DNA from: a virus
IMG/VR virus record: IMGVR_UViG_3300031658_000011
Span: 1-50,222 of that record
Length of the DNA: 50,222 bases
Strand: one strand, 5' to 3'
The notes below the pieces were generated by a model. That model was not told where the DNA came from, searched no databases, and saw only the letters and a list, made by a program, of their open reading frames with translations. Position numbers and translations under genes: made by a program. Numbering within the stretch: the first letter of the stretch is position 1; each line of letters begins with the position of its first letter. Positions 15,201 through 24,400 of this stretch are shown here, in pieces.

Positions 15201-16362
15201 ATTAGCAAATGTACTACTTAAATATACGAATACGGAGGCGCAGCGAGAGTTGATTAAGATGCGCCGCGACGGTGCGACATGGCCCGAGGTTGCCACTAAG
15301 CTCAAAATCGACGGCGGCAACGGTCGGCAAACCATTCGCATCTTGAAAGAGCGAGCGGCGAAGCAAGGGTACGCGCCTGAGTACGACATGAACCATCCTG
15401 TGCCAGAGGGATTTGTCGTGAACAAAGTGTCAACTCTCTATGATGCAGAGGGCAATGTAAAATCGCAGTGGGTGAAGTCTCAGGGCGACAGGGAGAGGCA
15501 GTTGCAGATGCTGCTGGATACGATTCAAAGTGGTGGGAGTGGATATAAGAAGTATAAGCCCACCGCCCAACCGAAGAAATTAGACGCCGACCTTCTCTGC
15601 CTGTTAACCATAACAGACTTCCACTTAGGCATGTACGCATGGGCGGCCGAAGCGGGTGACGACTGGGACTCAGAAATAGCACGTTCGGTTTTCTTAGACT
15701 CGGTCGCGGCCATGATCGCGGCCGCACCCCCTGCGGGGACAGCCGTCTTAAATCAGCTAGGAGATTTTTTACATTTTGACGGGCTGCTCGCAGTGACCCC
15801 CACGGGGGGCAACATCCTAGACGCTGACACCAGATACGGAAAGCTGGTGGATATGTCCATGTCGGTAATGGCCGAGGCCATTCGGATGATGCTTAAAAAG
15901 TTCGGTGAAGTTCGCGTCATTCAAGCGGAAGGGAACCACGACATGGCTGGGTCGATATGGCTTCGCAAGCATCTCAAGCATGTATTCGCAGACGAGCCGC
16001 GTGTGTCAGTTGATGATAGTGAGTTCCCCTACTACGCATATCTGCACGGGAAAACAATGCTTGGATTTCACCACGGACATAAGGTCAAACTCGCGCAAAT
16101 GTTCAAGCTGTTTTCTTCTGAACCTAGATTCCGTGGTATGTGGGGCCAAGCTGACCACACCTACATACACTCCGGGCATCTGCACCATGAGCGCGTTGTC
16201 GAAAATGGCGGCGCGATTGCAGAGCAGCACCCAACCCTTTCGAGTAGGGATGCTTACGCCGCGCGGGGTGGCTGGATCAGCATGCGGGGAGCCAAGATGA
16301 TTACTTACGACAAGACAGACGGTGAAGTTCACCGAATCACAGTCCGACCACGGACAATATAA
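15190..16362 (+). CDS. Metallophosphoesterase
   Basis: ATG 15190 was chosen since the upstream part of the frame is only the shadow of the previous gene. The first about 120 residues form a helical DNA-binding-like region (T-W-P-E-V-A-T-K-L-K). The calcineurin-like motifs follow: T-I-T-D-F-H-L-G (Asp143, His145), L-G-D-F-L-H-F-D, A-E-G-N-H-D, H-H-G-H and S-G-H-L-H-H-E. All metal ligands are present. It is 390 aa long, typical of a phage family often mislabelled as oxidoreductase. With nuclease, helicase and polymerase upstream it probably cleaves DNA or nucleotides during replication or recombination. Confidence 0.85.
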   Translation: MTPELANVLLKYTNTEAQRELIKMRRDGATWPEVATKLKIDGGNGRQTIRILKERAAKQGYAPEYDMNHPVPEGFVVNKVSTLYDAEGNVKSQWVKSQGDRERQLQMLLDTIQSGGSGYKKYKPTAQPKKLDADLLCLLTITDFHLGMYAWAAEAGDDWDSEIARSVFLDSVAAMIAAAPPAGTAVLNQLGDFLHFDGLLAVTPTGGNILDADTRYGKLVDMSMSVMAEAIRMMLKKFGEVRVIQAEGNHDMAGSIWLRKHLKHVFADEPRVSVDDSEFPYYAYLHGKTMLGFHHGHKVKLAQMFKLFSSEPRFRGMWGQADHTYIHSGHLHHERVVENGGAIAEQHPTLSSRDAYAARGGWISMRGAKMITYDKTDGEVHRITVRPRTI

Positions 16363-16372
16363 GGGGGAGGTT

Positions 16373-16561
16373 ATGGATAATTATGGGACGCTAAAACTGA
16401 TAGAGGTACTTAGCCATATAGCCGTTTCTCTGCGCGCTATATCTAACGCAGTTGAGACCGCGATACGAGAAGACGTCGAAGACGTGGACGAGGACGAGGG
16501 CGAGGACGAGGAAGACGACGACGGCTCGCCGTCCTCTCATTTCGGAGGGGGTACTATATGA
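16373..16561 (+). CDS. Small acidic protein, 62 aa
   Basis: GGGGGAGG just 2-3 bases before the ATG fixes the start. The N-terminal half is a hydrophobic helix (L-K-L-I-E-V-L-S-H-I-A-V-S-L); the C-terminal half is an uninterrupted acidic stretch of Asp and Glu, ended by a Gly-rich tip. Highly acidic small phage proteins can mimic DNA and block host DNA-binding proteins; here that is speculation. It overlaps the next gene by 4 bp. Confidence 0.6.
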   Translation: MDNYGTLKLIEVLSHIAVSLRAISNAVETAIREDVEDVDEDEGEDEEDDDGSPSSHFGGGTI

Positions 16562-16854
16562 GTCCGTACCGGAGCAGATTGGAAGTGGCTAAGAAAGGCT
16601 ACATAGCAACAGAGGGAGTTGGTGAGTGTGGTGTACGCCTGTGGTGGTGCGTCGCACAAGTCGGACATAGCTATACAAACATGAGTGTCGAAAACTTGCG
16701 GGTGCTATTCCCCGCATTAAAGAAGCAGGCTACTGACGGGAGAGACTGGGCCTACGTCATAGGCCACGCCGCTCAGTTTTTAATCGTGCCTGTGATTGTT
16801 TGCCAGCTCGTCGTAGTATTTAAACATCGACAGGAGACTTGGTATGGAGGCTAA
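16558..16854 (+). CDS. Hypothetical protein with possible membrane helix, 98 aa
   Basis: The ATG overlaps the preceding stop (ATGA). The middle is Cys/Trp-rich, and the C-terminal region has a long hydrophobic stretch (F-L-I-V-P-V-I-V-C-Q-L-V-V-V-F) before a short basic tail, which could span a membrane once. It overlaps the excisionase-like gene by 11 bp. I do not recognise it. Confidence 0.55.
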   Translation: MSPYRSRLEVAKKGYIATEGVGECGVRLWWCVAQVGHSYTNMSVENLRVLFPALKKQATDGRDWAYVIGHAAQFLIVPVIVCQLVVVFKHRQETWYGG

Positions 16855-17077
16855 AGAAAAGTTGATAGTCACTATTACTGACCTGTCAACACTAATAGAC
16901 AAATCCCCTCGCTCAATCGAACACGCGATAGCGCGCGGTTCAGACTGGCTACCGCCGGGGTTCCGAATGGGTAAGAGATGGTGTTGGTTGAAGAAAGATA
17001 TTGAAGCGCATCTTATCAAACTTGCCGACCGCTCAGTTAAACCGTCACGAGTTGGGAGGCCACGTCGCCATGTTTAG
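16844..17077 (+). CDS. Excisionase-like winged-HTH protein, 77 aa
   Basis: AGGAG at 16831-16835 precedes the ATG by 8 bases. The product has the layout of a small AlpA/Xis-type DNA-binding protein: an HTH (I-T-D-L-S-T-L-I-D-K-S-P-R-S-I-E-H-A-I-A-R-G), a wing G-F-R-M-G-K-R-W-C-W-L-K-K-D-I-E-A-H, and a basic tail. Its 3' end overlaps that of the integrase by 4 bp in a tail-to-tail arrangement. Directionality of integration is its most likely role, since it is the last gene of the lytic replication operon. Confidence 0.7.
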   Translation: MEAKEKLIVTITDLSTLIDKSPRSIEHAIARGSDWLPPGFRMGKRWCWLKKDIEAHLIKLADRSVKPSRVGRPRRHV

Positions 17078-18054
17078 CCCAGTTTCAGGGCTATGTTAGA
17101 TGGACTCAAGTGCGTATAGGCCAGCAGCATTTTCAGGTCTTTGTGACCTGTGATTCTTTGGACCTCTACTATTGACAAGTTATGCACTTCAAAGAAACGG
17201 CTTGTGGCTTCGTGCCGTAAGTCGTGTAAGGTCAAACCTTCGATCCCTGCCCGCTTGCATGCCTCTGAAAAATGGTAGGTGGCTATGCTGGGCAAGTGAT
17301 CCCAGACCTTACCCGTCTTGCTTAATATTTCTACTTCTCTCAGCACTCGAATTGCCCGACGGGACAAAGGCACGTCCCTCTTGTCCCCATTTTTGGTCAC
17401 GCTCAAGTGCGCAAAACGCTCTCTATAATTTATTTGCGCAAACTCAAGGCTGCATAACTCTCCCCTTCTCATCGCGGTGTATATAGCCAGACGCACAACA
17501 GGTCGGAGAGAAGGTCTACCGACTACAATCTCCCGCATCAACCGCCGATACTCGCCGTATTGCAGGCGTCTACTCCTGCTATTCGGCACTTTCGGTTTAT
17601 CAACCCCAACCGTCGGGTTAACCAAGTTCTTATAGCCCCATCGGGTAATTGCTTTTGTATAGAGATGGCTGATAACGGCTAGTTTCTTTCGGACTGTCCC
17701 CGGCGAGTTTAACGACTCGTCGGCAAACGCTTGGATGTGGTCGGACGTGATATCGTCTAGCTTATAACCAGCCAACTCGTGCCGCTGCCAGATACGGATG
17801 TTGCACATCTCGCTGGCTACCCCTCTTTTCTTACTTGTAACCTCTTCACCGTAACGCTTTAACGCTTCACCCAGTCTTGGTATGCTTACCCCCAAGGAAC
17901 GGCCTAAGTATTTATCCGCGAGAACGTCATGCTCAAGACCACTGGCGAACGCCTCCGCGTCTCGGCGTGTGGCAAATGTTCTGCTCATACTAGGAGCGTT
18001 CTTGCGCCTGATCTGTGCGCGAAACTTCTTGCCGACCTTGGTTATCGTAGCCAC
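17074..18054 (-). CDS. int: Tyrosine integrase
   Basis: The 326-aa protein starts with GTG behind GGGAGAAG. It has an N-terminal AP2-like arm-binding domain (K-F-R-A-Q-I-R-R-K), a SAM-like core-binding domain (about 60-150) and a catalytic domain with A-M-R-R-G-E-L (first Arg), K-N-G-D-K-R-D-V-P-L (Lys), H-D-L-R-H-E-A-T-S-R (HxxR), T-G-H-K-D (His) and the nucleophile Tyr in L-L-A-Y-T-H-L. All catalytic residues are present, so it should be active. It integrates and, with Xis, excises the phage genome. The adjoining noncoding stretch at 18.06-18.3 kb is the likely attP location. Confidence 0.93.
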   Translation of the reverse strand: MATITKVGKKFRAQIRRKNAPSMSRTFATRRDAEAFASGLEHDVLADKYLGRSLGVSIPRLGEALKRYGEEVTSKKRGVASEMCNIRIWQRHELAGYKLDDITSDHIQAFADESLNSPGTVRKKLAVISHLYTKAITRWGYKNLVNPTVGVDKPKVPNSRSRRLQYGEYRRLMREIVVGRPSLRPVVRLAIYTAMRRGELCSLEFAQINYRERFAHLSVTKNGDKRDVPLSRRAIRVLREVEILSKTGKVWDHLPSIATYHFSEACKRAGIEGLTLHDLRHEATSRFFEVHNLSIVEVQRITGHKDLKMLLAYTHLSPSNIALKLG

Positions 18055-18207
18055 CCAGTGCTTCTCCCGTAAAACGTCAGGGATAATACTGCTTTTATTT
18101 GCTTCTAATTACAAGGGGGAATTGAAGATTTAAGGTGAATGCTACGGTATCAGTGGCCTGAGAAATAGGGCGAAATGCACTACTATTGCGGTCGTATGGT
18201 TAAGCGC

Positions 18208-18238
18208 AGCAAGGGTTTCCAGTGATAGCAAGGGTTTC
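18208..18238. repeat. Two direct repeats in candidate attP region
   Basis: AGCAAGGGTTTC occurs at 18208-18219 and 18227-18238, 19 bp apart, in the 245-bp gap between integrase and the last late gene. They could be arm- or core-type integrase sites. I cannot define the attP core without the bacterial junction. The rest of 18055-18299 has A/T-rich tracts and nothing else I can support. Confidence 0.45.
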
Positions 18239-18299
18239 AAGCCCCACTGGATACCCATTCATACCCCGCGTTACGGAGTCAGTGCTTTTAATTGCTTTT

Positions 18300-18431
18300 T
18301 TAGTAGCCTGACTTCATCTTTTTTGCAGGCTTCTTTTTAGCCGCAGGCTTGTTGTGCGATGCACCCGCCATCACCTTGCCATTTGGCATAGTGTGGGTTG
18401 CTTTTTTCTTCGCGGGTTTTTTAGTTGGCAT
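18300..18431 (-). CDS. Tiny Lys/Ala-rich basic protein, 43 aa
   Basis: The ATG is preceded on the reverse strand by AAGAGG. The product begins MPTKKPAKKKATHTMP and ends K-K-M-K-S-G-Y, with two Lys/Pro/Ala blocks around a neutral centre (N-G-K-V-M-A-G-A-S-H-N). It is the last late gene, 22 bp after the giant gene. Short basic proteins in this place occur in other podoviruses and are probably packaged with the DNA, but this is inference. Confidence 0.65.
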   Translation of the reverse strand: MPTKKPAKKKATHTMPNGKVMAGASHNKPAAKKKPAKKMKSGY

Positions 18432-18453
18432 GCTCTTAACCTCTTAGTAGTAA

Positions 18454-21400
18454 TTAAAACTGATAGGGTTGTGGCCCTTTCCCGTCTTGCTGCTGACCAC
18501 CTTCGTTCATCGCGGCTCGGATCGCCTTCGCCGTTACTGAGTTGCGGATATTGTCGCTGGTCACTTGCATAGTGGGGTTCTTTACGCTGAACCTTCTAAT
18601 GGCCGCTATCGTTTCTCCCGACAGTCCGCCCCCACCATTTATATCTTTCCTCGCCTGTTTCATTAGCGCGTCCCTGCGATCGCCAAGCTTTCTAAGCTTC
18701 GTCATTTCGATCCGGTTCCTAGTGTACTGCAACTGAAGTTCAGTAGGCGAAAAACCCAGAGTCTGCAACGCCAGCTCCCACCCGTTGAACTCATCAGCTT
18801 CTATAAGAGGTAGGTTTTCTGAGTTCGTTGCACCTTCTAGGTTGTATCTAACCGACTTACTGACGTCCCGAACAAACTTAGGCACTACTTTCTCAGCCCC
18901 CTTCCAGTATTCACCCTCTTTAAGCAACTCCTTCGCGTCCATAAACATCCCTAAGACGCCACCAAGAACCGGACCAGCCATTTGCAAACCGAAGTGGGCT
19001 AACTGCTCTCGGCCTTCCTTGCCGTTATCTTGTGGCTGAATAAAGAGACGTAGAATATCTGGCGCGACTCTCAAGCCAACGCTTCCCCCTACCAACACGT
19101 CAGTAGGACCGTCAACGACAATCTGCCCGAGAAGGCTGGCTAACTTTTCGTCCTTGACGGCGTCATTTATCATCAGGTAAACCCCTTCACGCAGCTCGCC
19201 CTCAAAGTCTTTCGGCTCATCCTCGTCCCCAAATAGGTCTTCAAGAAGGTTCCAAATTGTCTTGACTACCGAGTAAACAAAGACGCCTTGGATTCCAGAG
19301 AACAGCATGGATATAGCCACCGACGCGAGGGATCGATTCACCATCTCCCGCTTAACCACCGGATCGGTTTCATCCGATAAGTTAACCGCCACATAGGCGT
19401 CCCGCAAAACACGGAACGACATATTGAGCGCGTACTGTTTGTACTGCCCGATCACTTTTGCGGCTGGGAGTCTGAGAATCCGAGGTCGGCCCGCGTTGCT
19501 ATAGTCGAAGTGTACGTCGAGAGTCACGTTGTATGCGTAGTCCAAGGCCACGTTGTAGTTCTGACCTCCTGCTATTGCCATGCGGAAGGCAACCATCGCA
19601 GTGACTTCTCGGTTAAACACTTCCGCGTTATGGAAGCTTGCCGAAATTCTGTCCACTACGACTCGGCCCATCATTGATCGGTTCATCCCCTCGTCGCTGA
19701 TGCCCGCGAGGTCGTGCGCACGAGTCTTCTCGAAAAGGCTACGCCTGACCATCTCTTGATAAAACTCCAGCTCGACGCCTTTGAGGCTGTCGCTCCAATG
19801 TACCTTCATGTCGTTCTCGAGGAACACAGTCTTGTCTTTAGCTCTCACGGCTATGTTTGCCGCGATGACACCTGAAAACTCGTTTGTCGCCTTGGCGAAT
19901 GCGGCAGCGGTTTTAGAGTAGCCATACCTCGCCCCTATGACGGGTATCCCTACCATCGGAGTCTGGAAAGTGTTTATCAAAGCGGCGGCAGGAGAAACCC
20001 CCAACTGGTAAATAAACCCGAGGCTGGTCAAAGTTGAGGCCCACGGTTTGTTGGTCGGGTTCATCGCCCAGTCAACCCCGTCCTCTATCTCACGGAGAAG
20101 GCGACCAGCAAAAGCAGAGTCTTTCAGAGAATTGGACTCTTCTTTAGCTCGCACCAGCAAACCTCGAATCACATCACCGTGCCGCAACTTTGTAATGTGG
20201 TGAGCGTGGTGCAACGCGATAGAAGAATAGGCCCGCATGGCGTCCTCATCCCAGCCTTTTACCTTGCCCCTGTGAATGGACTGCTTGCGGATCGACATCT
20301 CTGGCAGAGTCTGTAGGTAGAGTTGCCACACCGCATCGGCCAGCTCAAATTGCTCCTTGCGACCTATGCCATCAGCGTTCTGGATAAGCCCCGTTACGGC
20401 GCTGGCGTACTCAGGATCAACTTCTTGGAACGAGCTTTGCTCTTCGTCTTTAACGCCCTTCTTAGAAATCCAAGTCGGATGTTTTTTCTCCATGTCGTTC
20501 TGATACTGAAGTGCTTGCTCGTTAGTCTCAAATATTCGGAACTCTTCGGTCACTTCTTTACCGTCCACCACCGATTTCAGTACCACAAAGTGTTCACCGA
20601 ATCGGGAGAGAGGAAAGTACGGCCCACGCACTTCGTTGCTTTCAAACGCTATCCGTAACTTGTCAGCCATAGCAGTACGGACTGTCTCGGACATCTCAGC
20701 TCGTTCGATGCGGTCGGCCAGCTCTTTGTGCATGGCACTGCGCTGCCGTCCGTATTCATCCCTGACTCTGTTGTACAGGTCTTTTGCTTCCTTAGATAAC
20801 GCAGAGTACCGAGAGTCGAGTCCCGCCTGCGCGTTCTTGCGCGTCACCTCGTCAGCTCTCTTCTGTTCTAGGGCTTTAAGAAGCCCGCTGTAACGCAGCC
20901 TCTGATCGGCAGTCCCAGCGGAGCGCATCTTAGTAGAGAGCCGCGTCTTCTCTTTGAAGTATTCTTTCTCGGTGAGTATCGACTTGTATGGCGCAGACGG
21001 GTCGTAGCCCACCAGCGTCGTGTCGTGCATTAAAGTGTGTAGTTTGCTCGCCATCTTCCTGTTCTTGCGCGCCCAGCGATGCCATATATTAAGCACCTCG
21101 CCAGCGTCAGACAGTATCTGGTTACGGTCTGCGTCCATCTGCTCCGCCTGTCGGATCACTTTAGCCGCAGTGGGCATTTCCTCGGGGATTATTTCTGCGA
21201 GCGCACGTCGAGGCAGAAGCGACAACAGGGATGGCCGTTGAGAGATCATCCGCTGGAATCGGTTTTGCGTGTTTGCTGTAGTGGGTAAACGCCCGCCTCT
21301 GCCCTCGGAGTCAATAGACCCTAAGAGATCGGCCAAGCCTTCTAGCCCTGACTGCTCCGTGTCGTTGCGACGGGAGCCGAGTATGTCAGAGTCTAGCTGT

Positions 21401-24400
21401 CCTGCTCTCCCTCGGGCTGAAGCTCGACGGGTAGGTTTGACATCTCCTCGGGATCGGTTAGAAGCTCCTGTATCTCTTCCTCCGACCTGTCTGGGTACGC
21501 CATCGTCATATACATCGCGGCTGTAAGTGCCATTTGCCTTCCGATCATTACGTCCAGAATCGGATCGGGATGCCCATCCGGGTACATCTCCTTTAGTTTT
21601 TGCGAGTCCATAAGCTTCTTTCCTCACTTTAGCGAGGGTCATTTTACCCTCGGCAAATTGTTTCCACAAGGCGTTTATTTTTAGGAGGTTGACTGATTCC
21701 GTGTCCTTAAACTTCTTGGGATAAATGACGCGAATCTCCTCCCATGTAATGCTTTGCAGCTCACGCGGTAGCAGCCCTAACTCGGCAGCCGCTTCTCGAT
21801 AGGCGTCGGCTACGATGCCGTATATTCCGCCTATGCCATTTGATTTTGAACTCCCTGCGCCTGCACGTTCTACCCCTTCTGGTATGCCACGCAAGCCTTT
21901 TACGGGAGTACCGCCAAAGACGTGAGCGACCTCATAACTCTTTGCCGACAAGGGCTTGAACACCGCCGCCGCCATTGCGTGGGTGTCAATAGTCACCTCA
22001 CCCAGATTACTGTTGGGTGCGATAATGTTGTTGTAAAAGTTTCTGACCTTGTGCGCGCCGCCCAGACTCATCGACACCGATTCCAGTGACCCGTCTTGCA
22101 ACACCCTCATCGCCTTGGCGATCTCAGTGAACGAACCCCACGCAACAGACGAGGGTGTAACACCGTCGTCGTTCATCGCAAGCCCAATGATTTCGCCTGT
22201 TGGCTTCATCATGCGGTACTGGCGAGAGTGCTTCGCTTCGTCGTACATGCGTACCCAGATCGAGACAGCAAGGTTGCCATCACGTTCGGAGACGAGAGAC
22301 CTCACGTCAGACAGCTTGGCGTTTTTAATCAAGCCCCATATCTCACGGTATTCTCGTGTCTGGGCTACCTTATCGGATTCACCCTTCCGTGGGTTTTTGC
22401 TGACTATGATCAGCTTGCCTTTGTCGTCCCGCATCACGACGCGGTTAAACGCTTTGTCCATGTCCTTGTCTGCGGTCGCGTCTTGGCGGTAGGTATGGAT
22501 GTCCATGATCCGCTCGGCCAGAGACATATTCATAAACCAGTCTTTTTGTGGTGACAAGTTAGCAATAACAGCAGCCACCTGTCTCGACTCTAACCCATAC
22601 CGAGCAGACCAGATGTCTACGTTCTTGCGCGCGCCGTCGTACCACTTGCGGGCAGTCTCTCTAAGGTTGGGGTCCATCTGATTGTGCAGCCAGATCAGGT
22701 TCTTCACCATGAACTGCTTGAACTCGTTGATGGTCTCTTCCGCAGTCAGGTCTGACCGAGAAGGGGTAAAGAAGTCGTAGCCCTCAATAGTTTTCTTTTG
22801 TGTTTTAGCGACTTTTTCAACGGACAGTATACGGTCAACGCCTATCGAATATTCTTCGGGCGCACCTGTAATATAGTAGGGTACTTTGTTTTTCATCCCT
22901 GACGGCAACGACGTCTGGACGCGATCCTCACCACCCTTAACCTTGTTAGGTCGCACAGCCTGATAAGGTCTGCCTGTCTTACCAATGGGTGCTTTGCGCG
23001 ACGCCAGTATGTCGCTACTGTCTGAGTTGTCAGGGTCAAAGGCTGCATAAGCAGATCGGATGTTCGACTCTCTGCCGGGGAAAGTTACGACGTGTACGGT
23101 GTCGCTGTCCACCCCGTCCATACTGCCGCCATAGCGTCGGGCCGTTCCGAACTTAGTATTTACCGTGTAGTCAAGAACGCCATCGAAACCAAGATTCTTT
23201 AACACCTGCGAGGATATTTCACCCGGAGAAATCATCTCACCTGAATCGTTCTCCAATGCCCCCAGTGACCGAATCGCGGAGTCTATTTCTGTTACGACGA
23301 GGGCGTTATCGGTGATGTCATCCTGTAGCGCCTCCATTACCTCGCCAATAGAATCCGGGCTGATGTACAGGTCTGTGTCCCTGAGAGCATCTTGTATCTT
23401 TGCGTACAGAGATTCGTCCGAGTCAGCCGACAGCTCATCGGCGTACTCAACCAAGGCGTCGTCAAAGGCGTCCTCGTCTTCGTAGTCGTCCCGGTTCAAT
23501 TCATCTCGGGCATCCTCGGTAAAGTCTTTACCATAGATAAAACTTTGGCTGCGCCCGTCGGGGTTGCGGCCGGGGCCACTATCGACCACTGCGTAGTTCC
23601 CAGTCTTTATTTTCAGCGGGTACACGACGCCTTTCTTCGCTGGGCCTAACAGTCTGTCGGAAGCGATTTTCCAATGAGCCGCGTCCATATCCCCAGAGTA
23701 TTCCTCCAAGGGGATGCTGGCCTGCTCAAGAATTTGATCCCTTTCAAAGTCATTATAATCCATGACCTGTGCTATGTTCTCGGCTTCTAGCTCTATTCGA
23801 GCCGTCAAGTCAGGGCCAATTCCTGCGTAGTTTTCATTAACATCCTCGATGCTAGTGCTGGCGTAGGAAGCCTTGCCCCAATCTCCGTCCGGGCGGGCGC
23901 GATCACCGTCAAACGCCACGATGTCAAACGTGCTGCCAGAGAAAACTTCCATGTCGAAGCCTTGCTCCTCGGCTCGGGCGTCTCTCGCTTCTTTTGTCAT
24001 GCCCTCTTTGCCAAACTTCGCGGTGGCCGCAGTCCACTTCTCAGTGCCGCGACTCTCTTGGCCTAACGCTGTACGCGACGCCAGTATGTCGCTACTGTCA
24101 AAACTATTACCGTCAAACTCCGCATTAACAGATCGAATGTTAGCTGAATCAAAGACGGCTATGTTTGTGTATTTCTTACTGCGGGCGTCCCAGTCCGTTT
24201 CAAAATCCCAGTAGGAGTCAAACCCAGCGGCTTTAATGTCTTCCGCGCCACCCTCTAAAGTGCTGTAGTCTCTCGACGCAGCGGGGGTAAGGCCGAGTAT
24301 CTTTCTATGGGAGGGCTTGTTTATATCAAAAGTGTTTTCAACTTTTATGTAGACTGGGTAAATGGTCGGAGCGTCGTCAGGCGAAGTTGCCCACCCCCCA

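Noticed and set aside
18231-18250. T-arm-like sequence (GGGTTTCAAGCCC) as a tRNA 3' end at attP
   Set aside because: Only three stem pairs form instead of five and no acceptor or anticodon arm can be built around it.
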